Assembly (NCBI GenBank): GCA_021848365.1
Contig: JAJZUS010000001.1
Location: forward strand, 1,021,517 to 1,085,516
Direction: 5' to 3'
Length of the DNA: 64,000 nt
DNA from: Actinomycetes bacterium
GTDB lineage: Bacteria > Actinomycetota > Acidimicrobiia > Acidimicrobiales > RAAP-2
The notes under the pieces are model-generated. The model was given only the letters and a program-made list of their open reading frames with translations. It searched no databases and had not been told where the DNA came from. Position numbers and translations under genes: made by a program. Positions 54,294 to 61,985 of this stretch are shown one piece after another; the first letter of the stretch is position 1; the number at the start of each line of letters is the position of its first letter.

Positions 54294-56117
54294 TCACGCG
54301 TCAGCGGTCGTGGTGGCGGCGCTCGCCGACGTCGCCAGCAGGCGTTTGATGCCAGCGGTGCCGATCGGGGGCTCACCCAGCATCGGCAGCAGGACCAGCG
54401 TCGGGCTGTACATCTCCAGTACCTCGTTGATGACGTTCGTCTCGGCGTCGGCGCGTGCGGAGAGGGTTGGCTCCGTAACGCCCGCCGCAAAGAGGCTCTG
54501 GTTGACGATCCAGGCGCGAGGCTCGATGCCGGCGCGGCGCAGGTCGTCCTGCAGCGCGGCTGCCTCGTGCACCGGCGTCGCTTCGGGCAGGGTCACGATC
54601 AGCACACTGGTGAAGTCGGGATCGCCCAGGCGTTCAAGCAGCCGCTCAACGTCCTCGGGCACGACGCCACCTTGTCGCAGAACCTCCTGGTGGTAGGCGC
54701 GAGCCGAGTCGAGCAATAGCAGAGTGTGTCCCGTCGGGGCGGTGTCGAGCACGACGAAGCCCTCGACCGCCTCGCCCACGGTACGAGCGAAGGCGCGAAA
54801 GACCGCGATCTCTGCCGTGCAGGGTGATCGAAGATCCTCCTCGAGCACAGCGCGTGCGGCGTCGTCGAGGTCGGCGCCGGCCTCTGCCATCACCTCCGCC
54901 GTGTACTCGGCAGTGACCGCCTCGGGGTCGATGCGATGCACGCTGAGCCCCGTGAGCCCCGTGAGCCCAGTTGCTGACTCGGCGAGCACCGCGTCCAGGT
55001 GCGCGGCCGGGTCAGTGGTCGACAGGTGGACCCGGTGCCCGCGCCGAGCCAGCTCGAGCGCCACCGCCACGGCGAGCGTGGTCTTTCCGACTCCGCCCTT
55101 GCCCATCGTCATCACCAGTCCGCTCCCGTTGGCGCTCACAGCGTCGATCAGTTCACTCAGGCCCTCGGTCGGCGAGGTGAGCTCACGCAACGGTGCTGGG
55201 GCGGGAGCCGGGGCGTGCGAGCCTACGGCGCGCAGTGCGTCGACGCCGCGAGGGGACCACGCGAACAGCGGGATCACGTCTCGGGGCAGATCCTGGAGGA
55301 TCGCGGGGGCCTCGGCGATCGCGCGCGCGCTTCGCGCCGTGAGTGCCACGGCCAAGGAGTCCTCCGAGTTGGGCGCGTGCAGCACGCCGTTGAGGACCAG
55401 GCGCTGGTTCACAATGCCGAGTGCCGCTAGCTCGCGCGAGGCGCGGGCGGCCTCGTCCAGGGCGATGTCGTCGGCCCGTGTGACCAGGACGAGCAGGGTG
55501 CGCTCGGCGTCGGCCAGCGCTGCGATCGCGCGGCGGTACGCCTCGTGTTGCTGGGTCAGTCCGGCCAAGGGTCCGATGCAGGAGACGCCGAGGGTACTCG
55601 CGTCCATGAACTCGTCCCACGCTCCCGGCAGAGAGAGCATGCGAAGTGTGTGCCCGGTGGGCGCGGTGTCGAAGATGACGTGCTCGTACGCGGCGGTCGC
55701 CTCGGGGTTGGCCAGGAGGGTCACGAACTCATCAAAGGCGGCGATCTCCACCGTGCAGGCTCCCGAGAGCTGCTCCTCAATGTTCGCCACCGTCAGCTCG
55801 GGCAGCACGCCACGGTAGGGGCCGACCACCCGCTCGCGATAGGCGGCCGCGGCCACCAGCGGGTCGAGGTTGGACGCGTCCAGCCCAGGAACGCCCGCCA
55901 CGGCGCGTGGCGTGGCGTCCAAGGGTGTCTCGAGCACCTCGTCAAGGTTCGAGGCCGGATCGGTGGAGACAATAAGGACGCGCCGTCCCAGGTCCGCGAG
56001 CGCCACCGCCGTCGCCGAGGCGATCGACGTCTTGCCGACTCCACCCTTGCCCGTGAAGAAGAGGAACTTGGGCGAGTGCACGAGAAGGGAACTCAGAGCT
56101 GAGGGCGACTCAGCCAC
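54294..56117 (-). CDS. arsA: Arsenite-stimulated ATPase ArsA (two-domain)
   Basis: ArsA powers arsenite efflux. The 607-residue protein has two tandem P-loop halves: GKGGVGKT at 23-30 and again at 339-346, each with the DTAPTGHT signature. Metalloid-binding cysteines are Cys121 (GACTVEIAAF), Cys180 (VSCIGPL) and Cys433 (SPCTAEIAVF), matching the three-Cys site of E. coli ArsA. The GTG start overlaps the end of the ArsD fusion gene. ArsA usually pairs with ArsB; here the efflux protein available is ACR3, encoded divergently. Confidence 0.93.
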   Translation of the reverse strand: MAESPSALSSLLVHSPKFLFFTGKGGVGKTSIASATAVALADLGRRVLIVSTDPASNLDEVLETPLDATPRAVAGVPGLDASNLDPLVAAAAYRERVVGPYRGVLPELTVANIEEQLSGACTVEIAAFDEFVTLLANPEATAAYEHVIFDTAPTGHTLRMLSLPGAWDEFMDASTLGVSCIGPLAGLTQQHEAYRRAIAALADAERTLLVLVTRADDIALDEAARASRELAALGIVNQRLVLNGVLHAPNSEDSLAVALTARSARAIAEAPAILQDLPRDVIPLFAWSPRGVDALRAVGSHAPAPAPAPLRELTSPTEGLSELIDAVSANGSGLVMTMGKGGVGKTTLAVAVALELARRGHRVHLSTTDPAAHLDAVLAESATGLTGLTGLSVHRIDPEAVTAEYTAEVMAEAGADLDDAARAVLEEDLRSPCTAEIAVFRAFARTVGEAVEGFVVLDTAPTGHTLLLLDSARAYHQEVLRQGGVVPEDVERLLERLGDPDFTSVLIVTLPEATPVHEAAALQDDLRRAGIEPRAWIVNQSLFAAGVTEPTLSARADAETNVINEVLEMYSPTLVLLPMLGEPPIGTAGIKRLLATSASAATTTADA

Positions 56118-56847
56118 AGCAGCTCTCCGACTTCGGATTCGCCCCGATGCTCAGAGACTCGGAACTGGGACTGGCGCAGCCGCCGTCGCCGCATCCGCAG
56201 TCCTCGTCCGACGAGCTCGCCACCTCGAGGTCCGTGGCGGGCGAGCAGCACGCGGAGTCATCTGGCGACGGCCCGGCGTCGCTCGCTGTAGTGGCACCCG
56301 TCGCCGTGGCGCCGAGTGACTCGGGAGTCGTCTCCAGAAGCTTGGCGGCCAGGGCCAGCATCGAGGCGGCGGGAGCATCCTTAACCGTTTGAGCGACGCG
56401 CGCGGCGGCCACCATCGTCGCCGAGCTGACTCCGAGGAGACGCGCCTGGTTGTAGTGGTACTTGAGGCAGGACTCACAGTTGGCCCCTATCGCGGCCCCC
56501 AGGGCCACCAACTCCGCCGTCCGGGCGTCGAGGGACGTCTCGGCGTCACCGAGGGTCCATGACTCCAGCTGCTCACGGCTGGGGTAGCGCCCGGACGAGC
56601 GAAGCTCGCCATTGACCTTGATGACCGGCAGGACCTCGTCGCCGTGCTCGTGAAGCAGGCCGCGCACCAGTTCGTCTTCGGCGAAGGCCGCCGGCTCCTG
56701 GGAGAGGTTGTGGCGCGTGACGCTCACCCCTCGCGCGGCGAGCTCGCCGAGGTCGGAGGCGAACGCTGCCAGGGCCGGGTCGACACGGGGTCCGCAGACT
56801 CCGGTTGAGCAGCACATCGGCGGGTCAAAGACTTCGATCACGGACAT
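56110..56847 (-). CDS. arsD: ArsD metallochaperone fused to an AhpD/CMD domain with a Cys-rich tail
   Basis: A 245-residue three-part protein. Residues 1-98 are ArsD, with the As(III) site Cys12-Cys13-Cys18 (PPMCCSTGVC) identical in position to E. coli ArsD. Residues about 105-175 are a carboxymuconolactone-decarboxylase domain with the AhpD motif Cys124-x2-Cys127-x3-His131. Residues 185-245 are a low-complexity Ser/Asp-rich tail with Cys200-201, 217, 219, 224 and 243-244. It heads the operon ahead of arsA and lies behind a near-consensus promoter. Confidence 0.85.
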   Translation of the reverse strand: MSVIEVFDPPMCCSTGVCGPRVDPALAAFASDLGELAARGVSVTRHNLSQEPAAFAEDELVRGLLHEHGDEVLPVIKVNGELRSSGRYPSREQLESWTLGDAETSLDARTAELVALGAAIGANCESCLKYHYNQARLLGVSSATMVAAARVAQTVKDAPAASMLALAAKLLETTPESLGATATGATTASDAGPSPDDSACCSPATDLEVASSSDEDCGCGDGGCASPSSESLSIGANPKSESCCG

Positions 56848-56870
56848 TGGGCTCCTCCGGTGGTAATCGG

Positions 56871-56915
56871 TAATCGTCGAAGAACGATTATATGCGTATC
56901 ACCGTGTCCTGTCAA
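56871..56915 (-). promoter_or_regulatory. Consensus promoter and ArsR-type operator of the arsD-arsA operon
   Basis: On the minus strand TTGACA (56910-56915) and TATAAT (56887-56892) match the sigma-70 consensus fully with a 17-bp spacer. A perfect palindrome TAATCGT-N6-ACGATTA (56871-56890) overlaps the -10 and the start site. This strong promoter would be silent only if a repressor sits on the palindrome. Confidence 0.85.
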
Positions 56916-56935
56916 CGACGTGGCGTCGCCGTCGC

Positions 56936-57289
56936 TCAGAGTGCCGCGACGATCGCCTTCAGACGGGCGACGCCGTCCTGGCTGAGGCAGTAGGACGTTC
57001 GGGGGCCCTCGATCTCTCCCTGGACCAGTCCAGCCTCGCGAAGGATCCTCAGGTGCTCGGAGACGGTGGACTGGGCGATCGGCAGTTGCGAGACGAGGTC
57101 GCCGGTCACGCAGGAGTTGCTCTCCGCGAGCAGGCGCAGGATCCTCACGCGCATCGGATGACCGAGAGCCTTGGCCAAGGTTGCGAGCTTCTCCTCGTCG
57201 TCGCGAGACAGTGCGAGAGGCTGGACAGAGGTGCTCTCGCAGCACGCCGACGTGCTGGCGTGACTCATTGCCGCCGTGTCAGTCATCAC
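56936..57289 (-). CDS. arsR: ArsR-family arsenic repressor (N-terminal CC type)
   Basis: A 117-residue winged-helix repressor. Cys16-Cys17 (SACCES) and Cys60 (SNSCVTGDL) correspond to the Cys15/Cys16/Cys55 site of Corynebacterium glutamicum ArsR, unlike the alpha-3 Cys pair of E. coli ArsR. The recognition helix is IAQSTVSEHLRILREAGLV. It lies 88 bases ahead of the arsD fusion on the same strand and probably represses its promoter. GTG 57289 or ATG 57286 are both possible. Confidence 0.88.
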   Translation of the reverse strand: MMTDTAAMSHASTSACCESTSVQPLALSRDDEEKLATLAKALGHPMRVRILRLLAESNSCVTGDLVSQLPIAQSTVSEHLRILREAGLVQGEIEGPRTSYCLSQDGVARLKAIVAAL

Positions 57290-57334
57290 CGCTCATGGTA
57301 GCGATCAAAGGTGTTCGCGAGCGCGCTCTGCGGT

Positions 57335-57697
57335 TCATGCGCTCGAACCTCCCAGAGCGCGGCGCACGTCGCCGAGCGCCTGAGGATCAACGCGCCACCA
57401 CGTCCATCGGCCCCTCTTCTCTCCCAGCAAGAGCCCGGCGTTGGCGAGCACTGTCGTGTGATGGCTGACGGTGGGCTGGCTCTTACCCAGTGGCTCAATC
57501 AGCTCGCAGGAGCAGACCTCGCCGCGACTGGCCACGATGGAGAGCAACTGGATTCGCACTGGGTCCGCTAAGGCGCTCATCGTGCGCGCCAAGGCTTCAG
57601 CGTCGCGCACGTCGATGGGCTCGGCGTCCGGCGCCACAAGCACGCGCACGGCATCGCCCGCCTGTGCCGCTCGGGTAGTGGATCGGGTAGCACTCAC
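57335..57697 (-). CDS. ArsR-family arsenic repressor (alpha-3 CxC type)
   Basis: A 120-residue second ArsR with the metalloid motif GEVCSCELIEPL (Cys62, Cys64), the ELCVCDL type of the R773 repressor, and recognition helix SQPTVSHHTTVLANAGLL. GTG 57697 is chosen because the family N-terminus starts close by; an upstream start at 57850 would overlap the divergent ACR3 gene. It is divergent from ACR3 and probably regulates it. The two ArsR proteins in this block differ in sensor site. Confidence 0.82.
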   Translation of the reverse strand: MSATRSTTRAAQAGDAVRVLVAPDAEPIDVRDAEALARTMSALADPVRIQLLSIVASRGEVCSCELIEPLGKSQPTVSHHTTVLANAGLLLGEKRGRWTWWRVDPQALGDVRRALGGSSA

Positions 57698-57772
57698 GAT
57701 GTGTCCAGTCTCTCCGTCGCGGCGAGGACGGTCGGAGCCGCGATGACTCCATGATACATTCAGATGCGTCAA

Positions 57773-57778
57773 TAGGCT
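57773..57778 (+). promoter_or_regulatory. -10 box ahead of ACR3
   Basis: TAGGCT in the divergent ArsR/ACR3 intergenic region, followed by AAAGG (57786-57790) and GTG 57798. That GTG opens a 28-codon frame, not ACR3, so the true ACR3 leader is unresolved. Confidence 0.35.
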
Positions 57779-57873
57779 TAGCACGAAAGGCGTCGCGGTG
57801 ATCGAGAAGTCAGGTGCGTCTGGGGTCGCCCCACGGCGTACGCGGCCCACATCGGAGAACGCTCGGTGGACCC

Positions 57874-58965
57874 GTGGTCGCTGAGCGCGCGGTCACGGAC
57901 GCCGAGGCCCATGTTGTCGGGCACCTCTCAGTGGTCAATCGGTTCTTGCCGGTGTGGATCGGGCTGGCCATGGTCCTGGGCATTGGACTGGGGCGCCTCG
58001 TTCCGAGCTTGAACACTGCGCTGGAGCACGTGCAGATTGCCGGCACTAGCCTGCCCATCGCGTTAGGACTGCTGGTCATGATGTACCCCGTACTCGCCAA
58101 GGTTCGCTATGGCGAGATCAACCGGGTGACCGCTGATCGGCGTCTTCTCATGCCCTCACTGATTCTCAACTGGGTGGTGGGGCCCACGCTGATGTTCGCT
58201 CTGGCGTGGATCTTCCTCTACGACCTGCCGGCCTATCGCACCGGACTGATTCTCGTCGGCCTGGCTCGCTGCATTGCGATGGTCCTCATCTGGAACGACC
58301 TGGCCTGTGGCGATGACACGGCCGCCGCGGTACTCGTGGCCATCAACTCGCTGTTTCAGATCGTGGCCTTCGCGATTCTCGGCTACTTCTATCTGAAGGT
58401 GTTGCCCGGCTGGATGGGCCTGCCCACGACTCAGGTGGACGTGTCGATGTGGGGGATCGCGCGCAGCGTGCTGATCTTCCTGGGGATCCCGCTCCTGGCC
58501 GGATACCTCACGCGCACATTCGGCGAGCGCCGTCGCGGGCGCGAGTGGTACGAGACGCGCCTTCTCCCGCGTCTTGGGCCCTTCGCGCTGTACGGTCTGC
58601 TCTTTACGATCGTCATACTCTTCGCCCTGCAGGGCAGCGCCATCACCCACGAGCCGATGAGCGTGGCTCGCATCGCACTCCCCCTGCTGTGCTACTTCGC
58701 CATCATGTGGGGTGTTGCGTTCTTCACCGGCCGAGCGTTGGGACTGTCCTATCCGCGCACGGCCACCCTGGCCTTCACGGCGGCCGGCAACAATTTCGAG
58801 TTGGCCATCGCCGTCGCCATCGGCACATTCGGCGTGACCTCGGGCCAGGCGCTGGCGGGTGTGGTGGGTCCCCTGATCGAGGTGCCCGCCTTGGTGGGAC
58901 TGGTGTACGTCTCGCTCTGGGCCCGTCGGCGCTTCTATCCCTCGACCAAGGAGACAACCGCATGA
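57874..58965 (+). CDS. acr3: Arsenite efflux permease ACR3
   Basis: ACR3 exports As(III) with about ten membrane helices. The 363-residue form chosen here has LPVWIGLAMVLGIGLGRLVP near the start, ALGLLVMMYPVLAKVRYGE, the conserved Cys in GLARCIAMVLIWNDLACGD, and FTAAGNNFELAIAVAIGTFG. GTG 57874 gives a normal length but has a weak ribosome site; GTG 57814 is an in-frame alternative. arsC overlaps its stop by four bases. Confidence 0.88.
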   Translation: MVAERAVTDAEAHVVGHLSVVNRFLPVWIGLAMVLGIGLGRLVPSLNTALEHVQIAGTSLPIALGLLVMMYPVLAKVRYGEINRVTADRRLLMPSLILNWVVGPTLMFALAWIFLYDLPAYRTGLILVGLARCIAMVLIWNDLACGDDTAAAVLVAINSLFQIVAFAILGYFYLKVLPGWMGLPTTQVDVSMWGIARSVLIFLGIPLLAGYLTRTFGERRRGREWYETRLLPRLGPFALYGLLFTIVILFALQGSAITHEPMSVARIALPLLCYFAIMWGVAFFTGRALGLSYPRTATLAFTAAGNNFELAIAVAIGTFGVTSGQALAGVVGPLIEVPALVGLVYVSLWARRRFYPSTKETTA

Positions 58966-59423
58966 GTGAACCGATCCAGTCGCGCGCAGCTGGCACAGAG
59001 GGTGTGCCAGCGCGGCTTCCCGTCGTGCTCTATGCCTGCATCCACAACTCCGGTCGTTCGGTCGCAGCCAAGATCCTCACCGAGCACTATGCGCGTGGAC
59101 GTGTCGGCGTCGCCTCAGCGGGTTCGGAGCCGGGCTCGGGCGTCAACCCGCTGGTGGCCGCGGTGCTCGCCGAGCGCGGACTGCGTACCGACGACGAGGT
59201 GCCCACGCTGCTGACCTCTGACCTGGTCGAGGACGCTGACGTCGTCGTGACCATGGGCTGCGGGGAAACGTGCCCCTTCTTTCCCGGTAAGCGCTATCTC
59301 GACTGGGAGGTGGAGGATCCCGCCGGGCAGGACCTCGAGACCGTGCGGCGCATCGTGGACGACGTGGATGCGCGCGTGAGGGCGTTGCTCGCCGAGCTGG
59401 GAGTCACGCTCGACCGCGACTGA
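58962..59423 (+). CDS. arsC: Arsenate reductase, low-molecular-weight phosphatase/mycothiol-type
   Basis: ArsC reduces arsenate to arsenite for export. The 153-residue protein has the phosphatase-like P-loop Cys26-I-H-N-S-G-Arg32-S (CX5R) and the later Cys100/Cys104 in MGCGETCPFF, then KRYLDWEVEDPAGQ with the general-acid Asp. These match the actinobacterial ArsC group that uses mycothiol or thioredoxin. It is translationally coupled to ACR3. Its 3' end overlaps a long antisense frame of the next gene. Confidence 0.9.
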   Translation: MSEPIQSRAAGTEGVPARLPVVLYACIHNSGRSVAAKILTEHYARGRVGVASAGSEPGSGVNPLVAAVLAERGLRTDDEVPTLLTSDLVEDADVVVTMGCGETCPFFPGKRYLDWEVEDPAGQDLETVRRIVDDVDARVRALLAELGVTLDRD

Positions 59424-59971
59424 AGCTCGCGCGCCGGGCGGGCGTGCGCGCCGCGACGTGTGCCGAGAACGGGGATGGCAACATCGATCGCCCGGTGCGG
59501 AACCTCGGTTCGGTGCGTGGCAACGGCCACGACCGCAGCGGTGCCGAGCAGAATCCGCCTCGTCAGCCAGAGGAGCGCGAGAGACAGCGGGATGTTGCCA
59601 GCCAGCGCCGTGGCGATGCTCACCTTCACTCCGTGGGTTCCCCATGCGGTGTTGACGTCGAACCACGCATCACACAGCAGCATCGTGGCCGCAACCACGG
59701 ACAGGGCGGCGAGTACCTGTCGGCGGAACCACGCCGCCCAGGCGGTGGCGATGAGCACCAGCATCAGGGCCGCGTCGAAGCCGACCCAGGTCACACTCCA
59801 GTTGTGGGCGCGAAAGTGCGAGGGCAGCGTCACGGCGAGGAACGACGTCCAGGGGATGAGCATCGCGACGCCCGCCAGAATGCTCATCGAGAGCAACTGG
59901 CGGGACTCGAGACGCGCGCGACCGGCGCGCCGAAGCGTTGCTCGGACGAGTCGCGCAGCCAGAGTCAGCAT
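59294..59971 (-). CDS. Four-helix membrane protein, conserved hypothetical
   Basis: A 225-residue frame with four membrane helices between residues 27 and 150 (for example MLIPWTSFLAVTLPSHF, then FDAALMLVLIATAWAAWF and LLCDAWFDVNTAWG). These segments look like an uncharacterised actinobacterial membrane family. The last 60 or so residues are low-quality and run antisense over the 3' end of arsC by 130 bases, so the natural C-terminus may have been extended by loss of a stop. ATG 59971 follows GGAGAG. Function unknown. Confidence 0.6.
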   Translation of the reverse strand: MLTLAARLVRATLRRAGRARLESRQLLSMSILAGVAMLIPWTSFLAVTLPSHFRAHNWSVTWVGFDAALMLVLIATAWAAWFRRQVLAALSVVAATMLLCDAWFDVNTAWGTHGVKVSIATALAGNIPLSLALLWLTRRILLGTAAVVAVATHRTEVPHRAIDVAIPVLGTRRGAHARPARELQSRSSVTPSSASNALTRASTSSTMRRTVSRSCPAGSSTSQSR

Positions 59972-60112
59972 GTCTCTCTCCTCTCCTTGGGCGTGCGCCG
60001 GGTGCCGCTCGTCGCCGATCGATCGTGATCCTCAACGCACGATGGGCCCCGGGCGTCTGCGGCGGCGGCACGACGTGACACCATGGCTGGCGACGCGGGC
60101 CCTGGCACCGAC

Positions 60113-60493
60113 TCAGCGCTCGCTGATGAGGTCGTAGACGGGCTCGGCGTTGCCGATGACCTGGGTGGCCATGGCGTAGCGAGCGATGTGCAGCGCCTCG
60201 AGCAGCTTGTCTGACTCGATGGACTGCACGCGCGCCTTGTTCACCATGGCGCGCGTGCAGGCGGCGTTGGAGGTCGCCAGGGCGACGGCGAGGTAGATAA
60301 GCGTGCGGGTCTCCGGGCTCAGCGAGCCGTTCTCAGGGGGCATGGCGAAGGCGCTGGAGCGCACTTGCTCGGCCACCATGGCTACGTCCACCGCGGCGGC
60401 CTTCTGGATGGCGGACGGGACCTCGCCCATCGAGGCCCGCATGCCCGCGAGGATCGTCTCCACGTCAACGGGACTGGCGGTGTTCTGGCTCAT
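60113..60493 (-). CDS. Carboxymuconolactone decarboxylase-like protein lacking the CxxC
   Basis: A 126-residue CMD-fold protein with LSPETRTLIYLAVALATSNA and a single Cys in NAACTRAMVNKAR where AhpD members have CxxC. The C-terminal helix includes EALHIARYAMATQVIGN. ATG 60493 follows AGGAG. It lies eight bases after the TDT-family gene, so the two form an operon. Without a second Cys, a peroxidase-partner role is unlikely. Confidence 0.75.
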   Translation of the reverse strand: MSQNTASPVDVETILAGMRASMGEVPSAIQKAAAVDVAMVAEQVRSSAFAMPPENGSLSPETRTLIYLAVALATSNAACTRAMVNKARVQSIESDKLLEALHIARYAMATQVIGNAEPVYDLISER

Positions 60494-60501
60494 GGTGTCT
60501 C

Positions 60502-61728
60502 CTATCGGTGTGAGAACGAAATCGTTGGCGAGGACAGTGCGCTGCGGCGCTGGGCGCCGAGCGAACGAAGTGTGCCGACGGCTACGAGCACCCAGAAGGC
60601 GACCAGTAGCACGAACAGCCCCGCTCCCACCCACTGGAGGCTGGTGAGGCTCCAGGCTCCGGCCAGCGCCAGCGTCGACACCGTGAAGGCACCGAGTGGG
60701 AAGGTGAAGCCCCACCAACCCACGCCGTAGGGCAGAGCACCCGAACGAAGGTAGTGGGCGAGGAGCGCGACGGCCGCGAGCAGCCACCACGCGCCGAATC
60801 CCCAGAGCATGGTCGCGACGATCTTGGAGGCGAGTTGCACGCTCGTCGCGTAGATCCCGAACACGGGCGCGCTCACCGCGGCGAGCCTGAGTAGCGCGAG
60901 GCTGCCGACGCCAATGGGTCCGAGCCCGATCCACAGCGAGGGTGCCAGACCGGCGTGGGGCAGGGCGTGCATCGTCAGGCGCTGGTAGAGCATGGTCAGC
61001 AGCACGAGGTAGAGGATGAAGCCCATGCCCCAGAACCCGTAGCCGAGGAAGAGCAGGGTGCGCGCCGAGGTCGGCGAGACGCCGGGCACGAGGGGGGTGA
61101 GCACCAGCGGCACGACGATGTTGACGACGGGCGGGATGAACCAGCTGCCGTTCACCGCCTCGGGATCGAGCTCGGCGCGCACGAAGAGGAGGAAGGCGAA
61201 CAGGACGCTCACGCCGAGGGCGAGCGGGATGCCCACCCAGTCGAGCCAGGCGACGGTCGTGTGCACGGTTGAAGCGGCGAACCAGGTCGGGCCCACGGAC
61301 GCGAAGGTCGCGGCGAGCACGAGGATCCCGCCCGGGAGAGTGCCATACAACGCACCCACGCTCGGACTACGCAGGTCCGCCAGAGCAGCCTCGGGGTGAA
61401 GGAATATGCGCCCGAGGTAAGGGATGACCAACCCGAGGGCGAGTGCGAAGGAGACGATGGTCATGATCTGGCCGGTCACGCGCGCGCTCGAGGCGAGCGA
61501 CGGGAGGTGGCCGGGATTCAGGGAGGCGGCCACACCGATGATCGCCGTGCCCATGACCGCGCCGAACCAGCCGGGATGGAATCCTCGCAGCCCGCTGAGC
61601 GGCGCGCCGCTCGAGTCGCCGGGTTGGGCGATGCGCTCGCTGACCGAGCCGTCGCCGTCGAGGTCCACCTCCTCGACCACCTCCACGCCGATGATCTCGT
61701 ACTGAGCTCGAGGGTCGATCCTGCTCAT
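60502..61728 (-). CDS. TDT/SLAC1-family membrane channel or transporter (TehA-like)
   Basis: A 408-residue protein with a 50-residue cytoplasmic start and about ten helices. GFHPGWFGAVMGTAI, the conserved first-helix motif of tellurite-resistance/dicarboxylate transporters and SLAC1 anion channels, is at residue 49. The 10-helix layout and the later Trp-rich GVGWWGFTFPLGAFTVS fit. Known substrates include malate, sulfite, nitrate and chloride; the one here is unknown. An ATTGATCAAT palindrome lies 60 bases upstream. Confidence 0.82.
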   Translation of the reverse strand: MSRIDPRAQYEIIGVEVVEEVDLDGDGSVSERIAQPGDSSGAPLSGLRGFHPGWFGAVMGTAIIGVAASLNPGHLPSLASSARVTGQIMTIVSFALALGLVIPYLGRIFLHPEAALADLRSPSVGALYGTLPGGILVLAATFASVGPTWFAASTVHTTVAWLDWVGIPLALGVSVLFAFLLFVRAELDPEAVNGSWFIPPVVNIVVPLVLTPLVPGVSPTSARTLLFLGYGFWGMGFILYLVLLTMLYQRLTMHALPHAGLAPSLWIGLGPIGVGSLALLRLAAVSAPVFGIYATSVQLASKIVATMLWGFGAWWLLAAVALLAHYLRSGALPYGVGWWGFTFPLGAFTVSTLALAGAWSLTSLQWVGAGLFVLLVAFWVLVAVGTLRSLGAQRRSALSSPTISFSHR

Positions 61729-61787
61729 GGGAAGCCTCCCATCCCGTCGGTCGAGGCCCGCCCCCCGTCTGGCCTCTAGATTGCTCT

Positions 61788-61797
61788 ATTGATCAAT
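61788..61797. promoter_or_regulatory. ATTGATCAAT palindrome in the TDT/P-ATPase intergenic region
   Basis: A perfect 10-bp palindrome in an AT-rich island (61781-61815), upstream of the minus-strand TDT gene. Nothing else was recognised in the 257-base gap 61729-61985. Confidence 0.4.
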
Positions 61798-61985
61798 GTA
61801 GATGTATGGATGGATCGCCACTAGGGTCGAAAGTCCCGACCGGCGCTCGGGCGTGTTGACCGGCGCGTGGCGTTCAACGGCGGGGCGACGTTGGGTCACG
61901 AGTCGCACCGAAGTCGGTGGAGCGGCGATTGGTGACACTCGACAGCTCGCCACCGAAGGTCCCGGGCGAGTCGCGAGGGAGACGT

